Shown: piece by piece, positions 1-9,729 of the stretch
How the letters are laid out: each line of letters begins with the position of its first letter
How positions within the stretch are numbered: position 1 is the first letter of the stretch
Assembly: GCA_022360095.1 (NCBI GenBank)
Contig: JAKSDK010000872.1
Span: forward strand, 1 to 54,261
Direction of reading: 5' to 3'
DNA: 54,261 nt
Source: Phycisphaerales bacterium
GTDB taxonomy: Bacteria > Planctomycetota > Phycisphaerae > UBA1845 > UTPLA1
The notes under the pieces: generated by a model
Seen by the model: the letters and a program-made list of their open reading frames with translations, nothing else
The model's database searches: none
Told to the model about the DNA's origin: nothing
Made by a program: the position numbers and the translations under genes

Positions 1-3000
1 GGTTTCGTCTTCAAAGGCGGCGTGAATTGCAATGAGACGTCCTGTGCCCCGCCGCCGTCCAACGATGATTGTTTGACCAAGCCTTCGCTCACCATGCAGA
101 GCGTTTGTGTCACGTTCAACAATGCCAATGCCAGTGATTCCGGTGTCGCCGACGCCTCTTGCGGCGCGATCAATCTGGACGTCTGGTACACCTACACCGT
201 CCCGGCGACCGTGCCGGTTTCGACGTTGGGTGAATTGGTCATCAGCACCATCGGCAGCAGCTTCGATACGATCGTGGCGGTTTACGGTCCTTTGACGGGC
301 TCGCAGGCCACGGCCTGTGCCGATGTCCCGGGCGGCTCCGCACCGGAAGCCGGTTGCAATGACGACATTCTTTCCGGCAACCCGCTCTCGTGCTCATCCT
401 ATGTCACCCTTGATGTGACGCCCGGTCAGACCTACAAGATTCGCGTGGGTAGTGCCGGCAACGATCCGGGCGGCCCGGGCCAGCTCAACATTGACTATGT
501 GCCGAGACTGCCTTCCCCCGACTGGAACGGTGGAGACGTCGGTCGCTGTTGTTTGCCGAATGGTGATTGTTTCATCGTGAACTCCTCGCCCCCGGCCATG
601 GGAACTCAACTTTGTTCCACGCTTGGTGGTTTCCACACGGCATCGACCAATTTCTCGAACGGAAACGCCCCCGACTTGGAAGGCGCCATTGGTTGTAAGT
701 CCGTTCCTTGTCCGGGTCCTGGAGAGGCCTGCTGGAACGCGATCGATCTGAAGACCGAGCTGGGCGCCAACTTTGGCACGATCACGCGTCTGACCACCGA
801 GAAGCTTTACTTCAAGTACCGGCTGGTGGCCGGCGAGAACTTCACGATCGACACGTGCGGTTCCGACTTCAACACGTTCGTTGAAATCTTCGGCGAAAAC
901 TGCAACCCCACGACGGGTGAGCCGGACGCGCTGATTCGTCTCAACGACGATTGTGTCTTCGGTGATGCGGACGGCACGGCCGGTGCTGCACGAGACGGTG
1001 CAGACTGCTTTGCGGCGTTCGGTGGTGCTCAGGTCGATTCCTGTTTGTGCATCGACGTGAACGATCCGATGGAGCCCGGTTTGCAGTCCGGTCTGGACAT
1101 CATCATCTGCATCGGCGCTTCCAACCCGAATCGCGGCGATCCGGACTTCCCGGCGGCGCAGAATTCGATTGATCCGGTTCCGAATCATTGTGCCGAGGCG
1201 GCGTTGGTCACGATCAACGTGACCCAGGTGGACGCCTGCTTCACGTGTAATGTGGATTGCGTCAATGATCTGGACATGACCCAGAACATGCGAAGGCTGG
1301 ATGAGGCGGAGTCGCTGTGCGACGCCGCGAACTGGGCCGCCACGAACAACGGCGGCTGCAGCGTCTTCCCCGATCCTCTCGGTGGCGCGTCGCCGCCGGT
1401 CGAGTCGATCAACGCCTTCATGACCTCCAACGGTCTGGACTTCGCCGACGGCCCGATCTACATCTGTGGTACGGCCGGTACGATCGGAATCGATCAGAAT
1501 GATACGAATCCGAACGTCTCGCTCGTGGGTCAGCAAAGAGACAACGACTACTACGAGCTGGTGCTCACGGAGCGCAAGACGGTGACGTGGGAAGTCCTCA
1601 GGGCTGATTTCCTGACCGACTTCGCCATCTTCCGTCAGGACGGTGACGATCCCTGCAACCTTTCGGGTGCTCTTCTCGATACGACGACCACCGACTGTGA
1701 GCAGGATCCGCTCGTTGCCGATCTCTGTCCGGGTCGTTACTACCTCGTGATTCGCGCCTTGGCCGACGACAATCTGAAGCCGCCGTGCGGTTCCGAGTAC
1801 ATCATGTGCCTGACCTGTGAACCGGCCGCGCCGACGAACTGCTGTCGCGGTGATATGAACAACGACGGCACGGCCGACGGTCTGGATATCCAGTCGTGGA
1901 TCCAGGCGTACCTGTTCCCGAATCCGGCCGGCACGCTCAACGATCTGGGCGGCTGTGGCAGTCTTGATTTCTGCCGCGTGGATGCCAACGGCGACGGAGC
2001 CCTGACGATTGCGGACGTCGATGCCTTCGTGAATCTGTTGCTCACGAAGCAGCCGTGTCCGGTCAAGCCGATTTGCGACGATCCTTCACGTTGCCAGGAG
2101 CCTGGCGCGGCGGCGGGTCTCGTGGCTGCGACCAGTAACTCGGATGTGAGTGATGACGGTGATATCCGTGTTGCGGATAACTTCACCACGACTCAAAGTG
2201 GTGATATCACCGAGGTCTGCTGGTACGGAATCTATCTGGACTTCGGCGCCAACGCCGATTGCGGTCCGGCGACGAATGATCCGATGGGTCTGCCGGCCGA
2301 TGACTTCACGATCACGTACTTCACGGACGACAATGGTTGTCCGGGAACGGTCAAGGCCAGCTTCTCGCAGAGTGGCGGCACGCTGACGATGGTCAACCGC
2401 AGCGCGACGGGCGACACGCTCGGTGGTGCCGGCTCGAACGAGTGGGTCTTCACCGCACAGCACGCTGCGGTGCCGGTCACGGCGGGCGAATGCTGCTGGA
2501 TCGAAATCGTGAACGGTCTGCAGGGCTCGTGCTCCTGGTTGTGGGAAACCTCACCGATCGGCGATGCTCGCTCGGTGCAGCACACCCAGGGACAGGGTCA
2601 GGCCGGCGTGTTCCCGACGGTCTACTCGTGTCCGGATGATGACAGCAACTTCGATCTGGCGTTCTGTCTGAATCTGCGTATCACGGACAACGGATGCAGC
2701 GAAACGACCACGTCGATCGGTCGCTGCTGCTACGGTGTCGGCCTCTGTGTCGAGACCAGCGAGGACATCTGTACCGCGGTCTTTGACGGTAACTTCGATA
2801 CCTGGGATTGCTCCGAATGCTGTCCGGCCCCGGATTGCGAGGTCGATCTCAGTGATTGCAATTACCGAGAGATCGAACAGTGCGGCTTCGCCAAGAACGA
2901 CGGTTGCAACGATCCCGACAACGTCGCCGGTTCGGCGGATCCGATCGAGGATCTTGGAGCCTTGACCTGCGGTAGCCCGTTGGTGGTCTGCGGAACGCTG

Positions 3001-5631
3001 TTCGCGACCGGCGGCGCCTTCGATACGGACTTCTTCCAGTTCACGTTGCCTGCGGACAACACCCAGTGGAAGATCACGGTCGAAGCCGACATGGCGATGA
3101 ACCTGTTCAACCTGGTGCCGACCGATCCGCAGGATCCCTGCGGCAACCTGGGCACCGACGCCATCAACATCGCGGGTCCGACCGACGGCGACTGCGTCCC
3201 GGTCATGTCCACGCCGATCTGTCAGGCGGCCGGTGGACCGGCGAACCCGGTGCTGATCCTCGTTCAGATGTCTGCAGCCGGGACGACCGAGCTGCCGTGC
3301 GGAACGGACAACACCTACAAGCTGACGATCGAATGTCAGACCTGTCTGGTGTGCGACGTCAATCCCAACTGCCCGGTCGGTGGTGTGAACGAATCCGACA
3401 CCGATTGCGGTCTGGGCGGCGGAGCAGTCGTGGTGACCGAGGAATTCAACCAGTCGGCCGGAACGACGGTGTTCTCTGCTCAGGGCAAGAACTGGTCGGG
3501 CGGCACGGTGACTCAGGTGGTTCCGTTCAGCAGCTGTTTGTCCAGCAGCATCGCGAACTCCTATGTCAGCGGTGCGACGGGTGCGGTCACCTTTGACTTC
3601 CCGGTTTCGGAAATCAACTTCTACTACGTGCACGATGGAGCCGCCGTCGGCTCAATCCCGGTGGCTGCCGGAACGGCCACGGCCTTCGACGCGTTGGTCG
3701 GTGGAAACATCGTGGGCACGGCAGGCAGCATCCAGATTCCTGGCACTGCGGTGGGTTGTGCTCCGTCCTCGACGATCACGTCAAGTGGTGCCCCGATCCG
3801 CCGTGTTGAATTCACCGGTGGTTCGATCGATTCCTTCGCATGCACCCAGTCAGCGAACGATGACAACGGTGGATGCAACAATGATCCGGGCGCCGAGGCG
3901 TTCGACATCATCCGATGCGGTGACGTGATTTGCGGCACGACCAGCCAGACGGTGGATGAGGTCGGCGGCGTCATCACGCGTGACCTTGATTGGTACCTGC
4001 TCGAACTGACGCAGACCAAGCTTGTCACCTACACCATCACGGGTGAGTTTGACGTTCAGGCCCTGATCGGTACGGACCCGTTCGTTGATTGTGACACCAC
4101 TGGACTCACGATCGTGTCGAATGAGCCCGACATCGAAGATGATGATTGCGGCGCCTTGGTCTTCACCGAATGCCTGGCGGCCGGAACGTACCTCCTGGTC
4201 GTGTCCAACCCGATTGACACGAGCGGAAACACCGAGATCGCCTGTGGCGCCGAACCGACGTTCGGTCAGCCCGGCTCGCACTACACCTTGGAGGTCACCT
4301 GCGATATGCCGTGTGATCCCAACCCGCAGCCGACGTGCGGTAACGGTGCTTCCAGTTGTCAGGATCCGGGAACGGCCGGCTTCGAGGATGACATGGAAGT
4401 CACGCAAGACTTGATTCTCGCCGGCTTGCTCAGTGATCAGGATCAGAAGAACACCATCTTCGACGACTTCCTGCCCACGGCGAGCGGCGATGTGTCGAAC
4501 CTCTGCTGGTTTGGTTTTGAGGATGACCTCCTCACGCCTCCGCTCGACGACTGCCTCGCGAGCACGGGCGATGACTTCATGGTCACCTACTATGCGGATG
4601 GCGGCGACAACACGCCTGATCTGACCACGGTCATCGGCGGTCCGTTCTCTCAGAGCGGCGGCACGCTGAACGTCACCCGGTCGGTGCTTGGCACGCTCGA
4701 CGGCTCGACCAGCTATCGCTATGAGGCTTCGCACGCAGGTGTCAGTCTCACGGCCGGTACCTGTGTCTGGATCGAGATCAAGCAGGCCAACGGCGAATGT
4801 TTCTGCAACTGGTTCTGGGCGATCAGTGACGGCACGAACGGCAACAACCGCGCGGCCAACAATGCTGAAGACGCCACGGGCGCCGTGACGCTGGACACGA
4901 TCCAGGGCGCCGACATGGCCTTCTGCGTGGACATCGCGACCGATCCTGCCAGCTGTGGCATCATCGGTGCCTGCTGCGACGGAACCAACTGCACGGGTGA
5001 CACGACGGCCGCGGCTTGCGAAGGCGTCGGCTTCTTCTTCCCGTTCGAAACCTGCATCGGTGCCGAAGCCATCACCTGCCCGGACAGCTTCTGCGGCGTC
5101 CCGGCATTCTGCCAGTTGCCAGCGACAGACAACGCTTCCACAAGCGATCTGGACACCGGCAACGAGGCCAGTGATGACTTCCAGCCGACTTCGACGGGTA
5201 ACATCAACAACCTCTGTTGGTGGGGTGTCTATCAGCCGAACGCCGATGGAGCGGGCTTTGCCGACGAATTCAGAGTCACCTACTTCGCCGATGCGGGTGG
5301 TGCACCTGACTTCAATACGGTGATCGCCGGCCCCTTCGTCCAGAGTGTCGACTTCATCTCCTTCAGCAAGGTGGATTCGGGACTGGATATTGCAGGTGCG
5401 GCGGACATCTTCCAGTACGAGGCTGAGCATCCGCCTGTCGCCGTGACTTCAGGCACGTGCTTCTGGGTTGAAGTCGTTCAGACGACGACGAGTGCCACGA
5501 CCTGGTTCTGGGAAGACTCAGATGAGGGCAACGGCCGCTTCAACCAGACCCAGAACGGCACACCCATCATCTTCACCGGCGATCGGGCCTTCTGCGTGGA
5601 CATCCCCGTGGAAGACGCAAGTTGCCCGTAA
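1..5631 (+). CDS. Giant Cys-rich secreted mosaic protein, N-terminus outside window
   Basis: The frame is open from base 1, so the GTG at 22 is probably internal and the protein is truncated by the window edge; about 1876 residues are visible. The visible part is a mosaic. Five or more PPC-like beta-sandwich segments carry Cys-rich blocks (for example near 1540-1800, 3000-3350 and 3940-4300). There is one dockerin-like double EF-hand (about 1841-2070, D-x-N-x-D-G type). Three copies of a beta domain contain a D(N/D)F-x4-SG(D/N)I-x2-(V/L)CW(Y/F/W)G motif near 2175, 4465 and 5175. Three short G(R/A)CC-x-G-x-C segments also occur. Such mosaics are typical of Planctomycetota extracellular proteins. 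No C-terminal membrane anchor is visible; the protein ends in ASCP. It is probably secreted or surface-displayed and disulfide-stabilised. Ligand and function are unknown. Confidence 0.85.
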   Translation, partial: GFVFKGGVNCNETSCAPPPSNDDCLTKPSLTMQSVCVTFNNANASDSGVADASCGAINLDVWYTYTVPATVPVSTLGELVISTIGSSFDTIVAVYGPLTGSQATACADVPGGSAPEAGCNDDILSGNPLSCSSYVTLDVTPGQTYKIRVGSAGNDPGGPGQLNIDYVPRLPSPDWNGGDVGRCCLPNGDCFIVNSSPPAMGTQLCSTLGGFHTASTNFSNGNAPDLEGAIGCKSVPCPGPGEACWNAIDLKTELGANFGTITRLTTEKLYFKYRLVAGENFTIDTCGSDFNTFVEIFGENCNPTTGEPDALIRLNDDCVFGDADGTAGAARDGADCFAAFGGAQVDSCLCIDVNDPMEPGLQSGLDIIICIGASNPNRGDPDFPAAQNSIDPVPNHCAEAALVTINVTQVDACFTCNVDCVNDLDMTQNMRRLDEAESLCDAANWAATNNGGCSVFPDPLGGASPPVESINAFMTSNGLDFADGPIYICGTAGTIGIDQNDTNPNVSLVGQQRDNDYYELVLTERKTVTWEVLRADFLTDFAIFRQDGDDPCNLSGALLDTTTTDCEQDPLVADLCPGRYYLVIRALADDNLKPPCGSEYIMCLTCEPAAPTNCCRGDMNNDGTADGLDIQSWIQAYLFPNPAGTLNDLGGCGSLDFCRVDANGDGALTIADVDAFVNLLLTKQPCPVKPICDDPSRCQEPGAAAGLVAATSNSDVSDDGDIRVADNFTTTQSGDITEVCWYGIYLDFGANADCGPATNDPMGLPADDFTITYFTDDNGCPGTVKASFSQSGGTLTMVNRSATGDTLGGAGSNEWVFTAQHAAVPVTAGECCWIEIVNGLQGSCSWLWETSPIGDARSVQHTQGQGQAGVFPTVYSCPDDDSNFDLAFCLNLRITDNGCSETTTSIGRCCYGVGLCVETSEDICTAVFDGNFDTWDCSECCPAPDCEVDLSDCNYREIEQCGFAKNDGCNDPDNVAGSADPIEDLGALTCGSPLVVCGTLFATGGAFDTDFFQFTLPADNTQWKITVEADMAMNLFNLVPTDPQDPCGNLGTDAINIAGPTDGDCVPVMSTPICQAAGGPANPVLILVQMSAAGTTELPCGTDNTYKLTIECQTCLVCDVNPNCPVGGVNESDTDCGLGGGAVVVTEEFNQSAGTTVFSAQGKNWSGGTVTQVVPFSSCLSSSIANSYVSGATGAVTFDFPVSEINFYYVHDGAAVGSIPVAAGTATAFDALVGGNIVGTAGSIQIPGTAVGCAPSSTITSSGAPIRRVEFTGGSIDSFACTQSANDDNGGCNNDPGAEAFDIIRCGDVICGTTSQTVDEVGGVITRDLDWYLLELTQTKLVTYTITGEFDVQALIGTDPFVDCDTTGLTIVSNEPDIEDDDCGALVFTECLAAGTYLLVVSNPIDTSGNTEIACGAEPTFGQPGSHYTLEVTCDMPCDPNPQPTCGNGASSCQDPGTAGFEDDMEVTQDLILAGLLSDQDQKNTIFDDFLPTASGDVSNLCWFGFEDDLLTPPLDDCLASTGDDFMVTYYADGGDNTPDLTTVIGGPFSQSGGTLNVTRSVLGTLDGSTSYRYEASHAGVSLTAGTCVWIEIKQANGECFCNWFWAISDGTNGNNRAANNAEDATGAVTLDTIQGADMAFCVDIATDPASCGIIGACCDGTNCTGDTTAAACEGVGFFFPFETCIGAEAITCPDSFCGVPAFCQLPATDNASTSDLDTGNEASDDFQPTSTGNINNLCWWGVYQPNADGAGFADEFRVTYFADAGGAPDFNTVIAGPFVQSVDFISFSKVDSGLDIAGAADIFQYEAEHPPVAVTSGTCFWVEVVQTTTSATTWFWEDSDEGNGRFNQTQNGTPIIFTGDRAFCVDIPVEDASCP

Positions 5632-5693
5632 GTCAGTAGGGGCTTGAAGCGAGCTGCGGGAGATCGCGTCGTGATTGCACGGGAGTGAACGGC

Positions 5694-6140
5694 ATGAGGA
5701 AACGCTGGCGGATCCTTCGCGTGCTTAAGTGGACCGGCGTGCTCTTGTGTCTGTTCCTACTGGCCGGGAGCACAGTGAGTTGGTACGGCGGGCTCGCCTA
5801 CTTCACTGCTTCAGGGCAAGAGATTTTCTTCATCTCGGGCGGACTGCATATTCAACGTGGGCCCACGCCGCCTGTCGAAGACGGTTTTTATGTCTTTACA
5901 CCGCGGGTACGGCATCGGCCGCTGATGGATCGATTAATCCGTCATTTCCAAGCTCCGGAATTCAATCCTCGTTTCACTTGGGTGCCTTTCGGGCTGCCGC
6001 TGGTCTTCGCGGCCTGTGTGACCGCTTCTTTGTTTTGGCGCGACCGAATGCGTTTGCCGGCCAATCATTGCCAGAACTGTGCGTATGATCTCAGGGGGAA
6101 CACGAGTGGGCGATGCCCGGAATGTGGAGAGGCCATATGA
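5694..6140 (+). CDS. Small membrane protein with C-terminal zinc ribbon
   Basis: 148 residues. The ATG at 5694 is preferred over the in-frame GTG at 5685 because GGGAG lies about 8 bases upstream of it. The protein has a basic N-terminus, a hydrophobic segment at about residues 10-33, a second at about 93-115, and a C-terminal C-x2-C-x11-C-x2-C ribbon with the YDLRG signature between the Cys pairs. This layout (one or two TM segments plus a cytoplasmic CxxC-YDLRG-CPEC ribbon) is a recurrent small-protein family in Planctomycetota of unknown function. It follows the giant gene by 62 bases on the same strand and may be cotranscribed. A related but broken gene lies at 48698-49027. Confidence 0.75.
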   Translation: MRKRWRILRVLKWTGVLLCLFLLAGSTVSWYGGLAYFTASGQEIFFISGGLHIQRGPTPPVEDGFYVFTPRVRHRPLMDRLIRHFQAPEFNPRFTWVPFGLPLVFAACVTASLFWRDRMRLPANHCQNCAYDLRGNTSGRCPECGEAI

Positions 6141-6343
6141 AGGCCACGCCGATACCGGCGCATAAAAAGCTTCGTAATGAACGAAACGCCGATTCAGCCT
6201 TGTCGCGTTCGGATCCCCCCCCACCGGTCCTGGGGCAAAATTATAGCCAATCGATGCCGCCCGCCGTGTGCTCATCTCTGCGTGCAACCTGAAGCATGAG
6301 ATAATCTTGCAGATCGAGCACACTGGCGAGCGAAACCGGAAAC

Positions 6344-6374
6344 GGGCGGCAGTTCGACGACTTTCGAGCCGCCC
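6344..6374 (-). terminator. Possible terminator hairpin after the receiver operon
   Basis: GGGCGGC at 6344-6350 pairs with GCCGCCC at 6368-6374 around a 17-base loop that has a little internal pairing. It lies just past the stop of the last gene of the minus-strand phosphorelay operon. On the minus strand the stem is followed by GTTTCCGGTTTCG, which is only moderately T-rich, so intrinsic termination is uncertain. Confidence 0.35.
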
Positions 6375-6381
6375 GGCCCCA

Positions 6382-6768
6382 TTAGGTACGTTCCTTCAAA
6401 GAGAGATCAAGAAGTTGGCATAAGATCGGCTTGAGTTGATTCCACGCATCTGCACCTTTGTGTACATAACGGGCACCGATTTCCTTGCAATGACGAATTG
6501 TGTGATCGTCCGATCGGCCCGTCAGGAAGATAATAGGGACCGTGGCCAATTGTGGATCCTGGGCAAGCATCTCGCCGACAAACAGGCCGTCGGTGCCCGG
6601 CATGTTGATATCGAAAATCGCCAAGTCAGGCAGCTCGCTGAGCATTTTTCGCAATGCCTGCTTGCTTTCGGATGAACTTTGAACGCTTAACCCAAGCTCC
6701 CGACAGCGAAGACTAATCGCCTGAATCAGATTCGGATCATCATCAACAATGAGCACGGTCTTACTCAT
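6382..6768 (-). CDS. Single-domain response regulator (CheY-like receiver)
   Basis: 128 residues, a receiver domain only. The acidic pocket is D9-D11, the phospho-acceptor is D53 (in FDINMP), followed by the conserved Thr in FLTG and the Lys in VHKGAD. There is no output domain, so it must act by protein contact or as a phosphate sink or shuttle. It is the last gene of the minus-strand array and starts 39 bases after the preceding receiver. The Shine-Dalgarno sequence is weak. In the last conserved motif the Lys is followed by Gly instead of Pro, unlike the KP motif of the neighbours. Confidence 0.88.
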   Translation of the reverse strand: MSKTVLIVDDDPNLIQAISLRCRELGLSVQSSSESKQALRKMLSELPDLAIFDINMPGTDGLFVGEMLAQDPQLATVPIIFLTGRSDDHTIRHCKEIGARYVHKGADAWNQLKPILCQLLDLSLKERT

Positions 6769-6807
6769 GGCAATTGTTTCTTTCGGTCCTCATAAAGCCT
6801 ATGAATT

Positions 6808-7269
6808 CTATTTCGACCGCGCGGCTGCCCAGCGTGGCTGGACGAGTTGGCGGCGTTTCGCCGTCGAGATTTCACGCATTTCGCCGAGTTCATCCTCGGC
6901 GAAGATGCTTTGCAAAAGGCGAATAAGCAGATCGGCATCGTAAGGCTTGGCAATGAAAAACTTCCCGCCTGAGGCGCTACACTGCTCCTTGAATTGCTCG
7001 TCAGCGGAACCCGTGACAAAGATGATCGGGATTCGTGATCCGCGGGGATCATCCCGCAATGCCGCGGCCACCGCCAGACCGTCCAGCTCGCCCGGAAGTC
7101 CAACGTCTAAAGTGATCGCGTCCACTTTATTCTCTCTCACATGGTTTAGAGCATCCTCTCCGTTCGTTGCGGCAACGGTCTCAAATCCGGCGTTTGAGAG
7201 CCTTTTCATCAGTGCAACAAGCATGTGCGTATCATCATCGACGATCAGAATTTTTCTCATGTTCGGCAT
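6808..7269 (-). CDS. Single-domain response regulator
   Basis: 153 residues. The receiver has D11-D13, phospho-acceptor D55 (LDVGLP), VTG and KPYD motifs. It is followed by a roughly 30-residue basic tail (about 125-153) that is too short for a DNA-binding domain. M4 is an alternative start. It lies between two other receivers with gaps of 38-39 bases and is probably cotranscribed. It is clearly diverged from its neighbours, so it was not made by a very recent duplication. Its partner kinase is presumably one of the two kinases of the operon. Confidence 0.87.
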   Translation of the reverse strand: MPNMRKILIVDDDTHMLVALMKRLSNAGFETVAATNGEDALNHVRENKVDAITLDVGLPGELDGLAVAAALRDDPRGSRIPIIFVTGSADEQFKEQCSASGGKFFIAKPYDADLLIRLLQSIFAEDELGEMREISTAKRRQLVQPRWAAARSK

Positions 7270-7307
7270 GTTTACTTTAACCCCCTGTGTTATCAGATCC
7301 CTAACAG

Positions 7308-7733
7308 TTAATGATGCATTTCTCTCTTTGATCCGGCTTGATTCGACCGCTTCTTGGCCGACTCGCCCATCACGAACTCGATGGCCTTGACAAGGCGTTT
7401 TGCCTCATAAGGCTTTTCAAGAAAGCAACTGGCCCCGAGGTCCATGGCTTTGCCGCCCTCCCTATCGACAACGTTCGCCGAAAGGACGACGGCAGGAATC
7501 GCTTTCGTTTCTTCATGTTTGTGCAGTGTGGCCAGCATCGTCCATCCGTCCATCACCGGCATTCGCAGGTCAAGGATGATCGCATCGGGATGATGTTGGA
7601 GGGCAGCGTTGTAGCCGGCCTCGCCATCGTGGGCGGCGATCACGTCGTAACCCGCCGCACGCAGACGGATGCTCGCACCCCTGACGATTTCATTATCGTC
7701 GTCGACGATCAGCACTTTTGGCTTTTGCGCCAA
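7308..7733 (-). CDS. Single-domain response regulator, TTG start
   Basis: About 141 residues. The longest frame starts at a TTG at 7763 inside the preceding gene. I prefer the TTG at 7731-7733: it begins one base after the upstream stop codon and has AGGGAG six bases before it. From this start the protein opens directly with beta-strand 1 (KPKVLIVDDD). The phospho-acceptor is about D55 (LDLRMP), with VLSAN and EKPYE as the switch Ser and Lys motifs. A basic roughly 20-residue tail follows the receiver. The one-base spacing suggests translational coupling with the upstream receiver. Confidence 0.85.
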   Translation of the reverse strand: MAQKPKVLIVDDDNEIVRGASIRLRAAGYDVIAAHDGEAGYNAALQHHPDAIILDLRMPVMDGWTMLATLHKHEETKAIPAVVLSANVVDREGGKAMDLGASCFLEKPYEAKRLVKAIEFVMGESAKKRSNQAGSKREMHH

Positions 7734-7734
7734 C

Positions 7735-8127
7735 TTAGTCTCCCTGTCCTGCAACGGCCTCAAGTCCTAAACACCGTTGAATGACCGAGGCGAGCTCGTT
7801 GAAATCAAGCGGCTTTTTCAGATAGGCCGCCGCACCGAGGTCGCGAGCCTTCTGCTCGCCGTCATCCGAATCCTGACCCGTGACGTAGATCACCGGCGCC
7901 AGGAAATCTGCGAAGCCCTTGAGCCGATCATGCACGATAAACCCGTCACCGGCGGGCATGTTCACATCCAGAATGACAATGTCCGGGCGCTGCTCTCGCT
8001 CATAGCGCACCGCCTGGTAGGCATCCTGAGCGACGGAAACATGGAAACCGATTCCCTTGAGACGAACCGCAATGGCACGGCTCAGGTCGGTGTCGTCTTC
8101 AATAATGAGTACTTTCGGTTGATTCAT
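7735..8127 (-). CDS. Single-domain response regulator
   Basis: 131 residues. The open frame extends upstream to 8226, inside the hybrid kinase gene, but the ATG at 8127 is chosen: it sits 13 bases after the kinase stop, has AGGGAG upstream, and places MNQPKVLIIEDD at the expected receiver start. It has acidic residues E10-D12, phospho-acceptor D54 (LDVNMP), VTGQ and KKPLD motifs, and a short C-terminal tail. No output domain is present. It is the fifth gene of the eight-gene array. Confidence 0.87.
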   Translation of the reverse strand: MNQPKVLIIEDDTDLSRAIAVRLKGIGFHVSVAQDAYQAVRYEREQRPDIVILDVNMPAGDGFIVHDRLKGFADFLAPVIYVTGQDSDDGEQKARDLGAAAYLKKPLDFNELASVIQRCLGLEAVAGQGD

Positions 8128-8140
8128 TCCAGAGAACTCC

Positions 8141-9718
8141 CTATGCGTTGCATATCTCGACGATATGACACTCTTCCTTAAATCTTTGGACAAACTCCGT
8201 GTTCTGACCTTCGATTCTCCAGACACCCTTGGTGCTCATCGCGATTGGCGGCAAACCGTCGTCAAAACGATTTCGATTCGTTTCCGTCAGGGCGCGCTGA
8301 ATCCGGTTGATGACAACTTCCGTATCTTGATCATTGCTTGCCACAACCAGAAGCCACGCATTCGGCTTGACGTGAAACACGAGGTCATTAGGGCGCACCT
8401 CGTGTTGCAGGAACTGACCCACGTCCTCTATCAAGAAGGACGGCTGTCCTTCATCGACACGGGCGGTCAACAGAGATGCGAAGACCGGACTATTTTGAAA
8501 CTGCTTGATTCTGTCGAGATAGCGCAGGATAAACGCGGACGGGTCCGCCGTGGGCACGGTGAACGAAAACGTGCTCCCCTTGCCGACTTCGCTCTCGACC
8601 TTGATATCCCCAAAATTGATGTGCACGAGTTCCTTGGCGATATTCAGCCCTAAGCCGAACCCCTTCGTGCTAGACCGAACATCACCGCCCACCTGTTTAA
8701 ATCGCTCGAAGATCGAACGGACGTTCTCCGGAGCGATGCCGGGACCGTTGTCTGAAACACCGATGATGATCTGCGATTCAGCCGGGTTCTGGCGGGCCCA
8801 TAACTCGACGCGCTCACTCTCACGTGAAAACTTCAGCGAGTTGACCACCAGGTTGATCATGACCCGGCCGATTTTCTCGGGGTCGCAGAAGACGGCGGGC
8901 AGGTCGTCGTCGACGGCAATGTCGAGTGAAATCTTGCTCGCCGAAGCCTTTTGCATCAGTGTGGTTCTTACGCGCTCCACGATTTCATCGACCCGACAGA
9001 GTCGGCGGCATACACCAAGAATGCCCGCTTCAAGCTTGCTGATGTCGAGCATGTCATCCACCATGATGCTGAGGTCGTCGACACGGTTGTTCACAATGTC
9101 AAGGTACTCTCGTTGCTCATCGGTCACATCGCCCGCAAGCCCGTCGCGCACGATCGACGCAAACTCCTTGATCACGGTCAGCGGCGTCCGAAATTCATGT
9201 GATACGTTGTCAACGAATTCATGAGCCGTCTTGTACAGCTCGGATAAACGACGGTTCTTTTTCTCCAGCGAAACCTTTGTGGCCTCCAGTTCATCCAGGA
9301 GTGTTCGTCGATGTTCTTCGCCCCTGCGCCGAAGAAACTGAGCGCGAGCATTGGCGATCGCACGTCGCAACCCGGTCGGCGTGATGTCATCCTTCACGAG
9401 ATAATCGTCCGCGCCGGACCGCATAAGCTCTGCTGCAATGGATTCGTCTCCCTGACCGGTCAGCACGATAATCGGCCTCAAATCACCAGACCCGCGAATC
9501 CAGCCGAGCACGTCCGAGCCCGTGACCTTGCCAAGCTGATAGTCCAGGAAGATCACATAAGCATCTCGCTGGGTCAGTTCCAACAGCGCTTCTGATGTGT
9601 CCTTGTAATGAACGAAGTCCATATTCAACGTGGGAATTTCATCGAGTTGACGGCGCAGGAGCTCCGCGTCTCCCGGGTCATCGTCGATGATCACTACGAT
9701 ACATTGCTCTCCGGCCAT
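8141..9718 (-). CDS. Receiver-histidine kinase hybrid with degenerate C-terminal domain
   Basis: 525 residues from the ATG at 9718 (GAGGG upstream). The frame continues to 9787, but that would overlap the preceding gene. Order of parts: an N-terminal receiver (D12-D14, phospho-acceptor D59, T87, K109); a coiled linker at about 125-165; HisKA with phospho-accepting H174 in SHEFRTPL; HATPase_c with N293, DNGPGI at 323-328 and a GFGLGL lid; then about 130 extra residues. That tail has the size and strand pattern of a GGDEF fold (RPNDLVFHVKPNAWLLVV region), but KPNAW stands where GGDEF would be, so cyclase activity is unlikely. There is no TM segment, so it is cytoplasmic. It is probably a middle step of a phosphorelay with the membrane kinase upstream. 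Confidence 0.88.
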   Translation of the reverse strand: MAGEQCIVVIIDDDPGDAELLRRQLDEIPTLNMDFVHYKDTSEALLELTQRDAYVIFLDYQLGKVTGSDVLGWIRGSGDLRPIIVLTGQGDESIAAELMRSGADDYLVKDDITPTGLRRAIANARAQFLRRRGEEHRRTLLDELEATKVSLEKKNRRLSELYKTAHEFVDNVSHEFRTPLTVIKEFASIVRDGLAGDVTDEQREYLDIVNNRVDDLSIMVDDMLDISKLEAGILGVCRRLCRVDEIVERVRTTLMQKASASKISLDIAVDDDLPAVFCDPEKIGRVMINLVVNSLKFSRESERVELWARQNPAESQIIIGVSDNGPGIAPENVRSIFERFKQVGGDVRSSTKGFGLGLNIAKELVHINFGDIKVESEVGKGSTFSFTVPTADPSAFILRYLDRIKQFQNSPVFASLLTARVDEGQPSFLIEDVGQFLQHEVRPNDLVFHVKPNAWLLVVASNDQDTEVVINRIQRALTETNRNRFDDGLPPIAMSTKGVWRIEGQNTEFVQRFKEECHIVEICNA

Positions 9719-9729
9719 GATGAGAACCC

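Noticed and set aside
394..1536. 380-codon minus-strand open frame opposite the giant left-edge gene
   Set aside because: Arg/Val/Thr-rich composition typical of antisense frames in G+C-rich genes, no domain, and the plus-strand frame has clear modular repeats.
3850..5430. 526-codon minus-strand open frame
   Set aside because: Same antisense artefact; composition is Arg/Val/Ala-heavy with no recognisable motif and no ribosome site.
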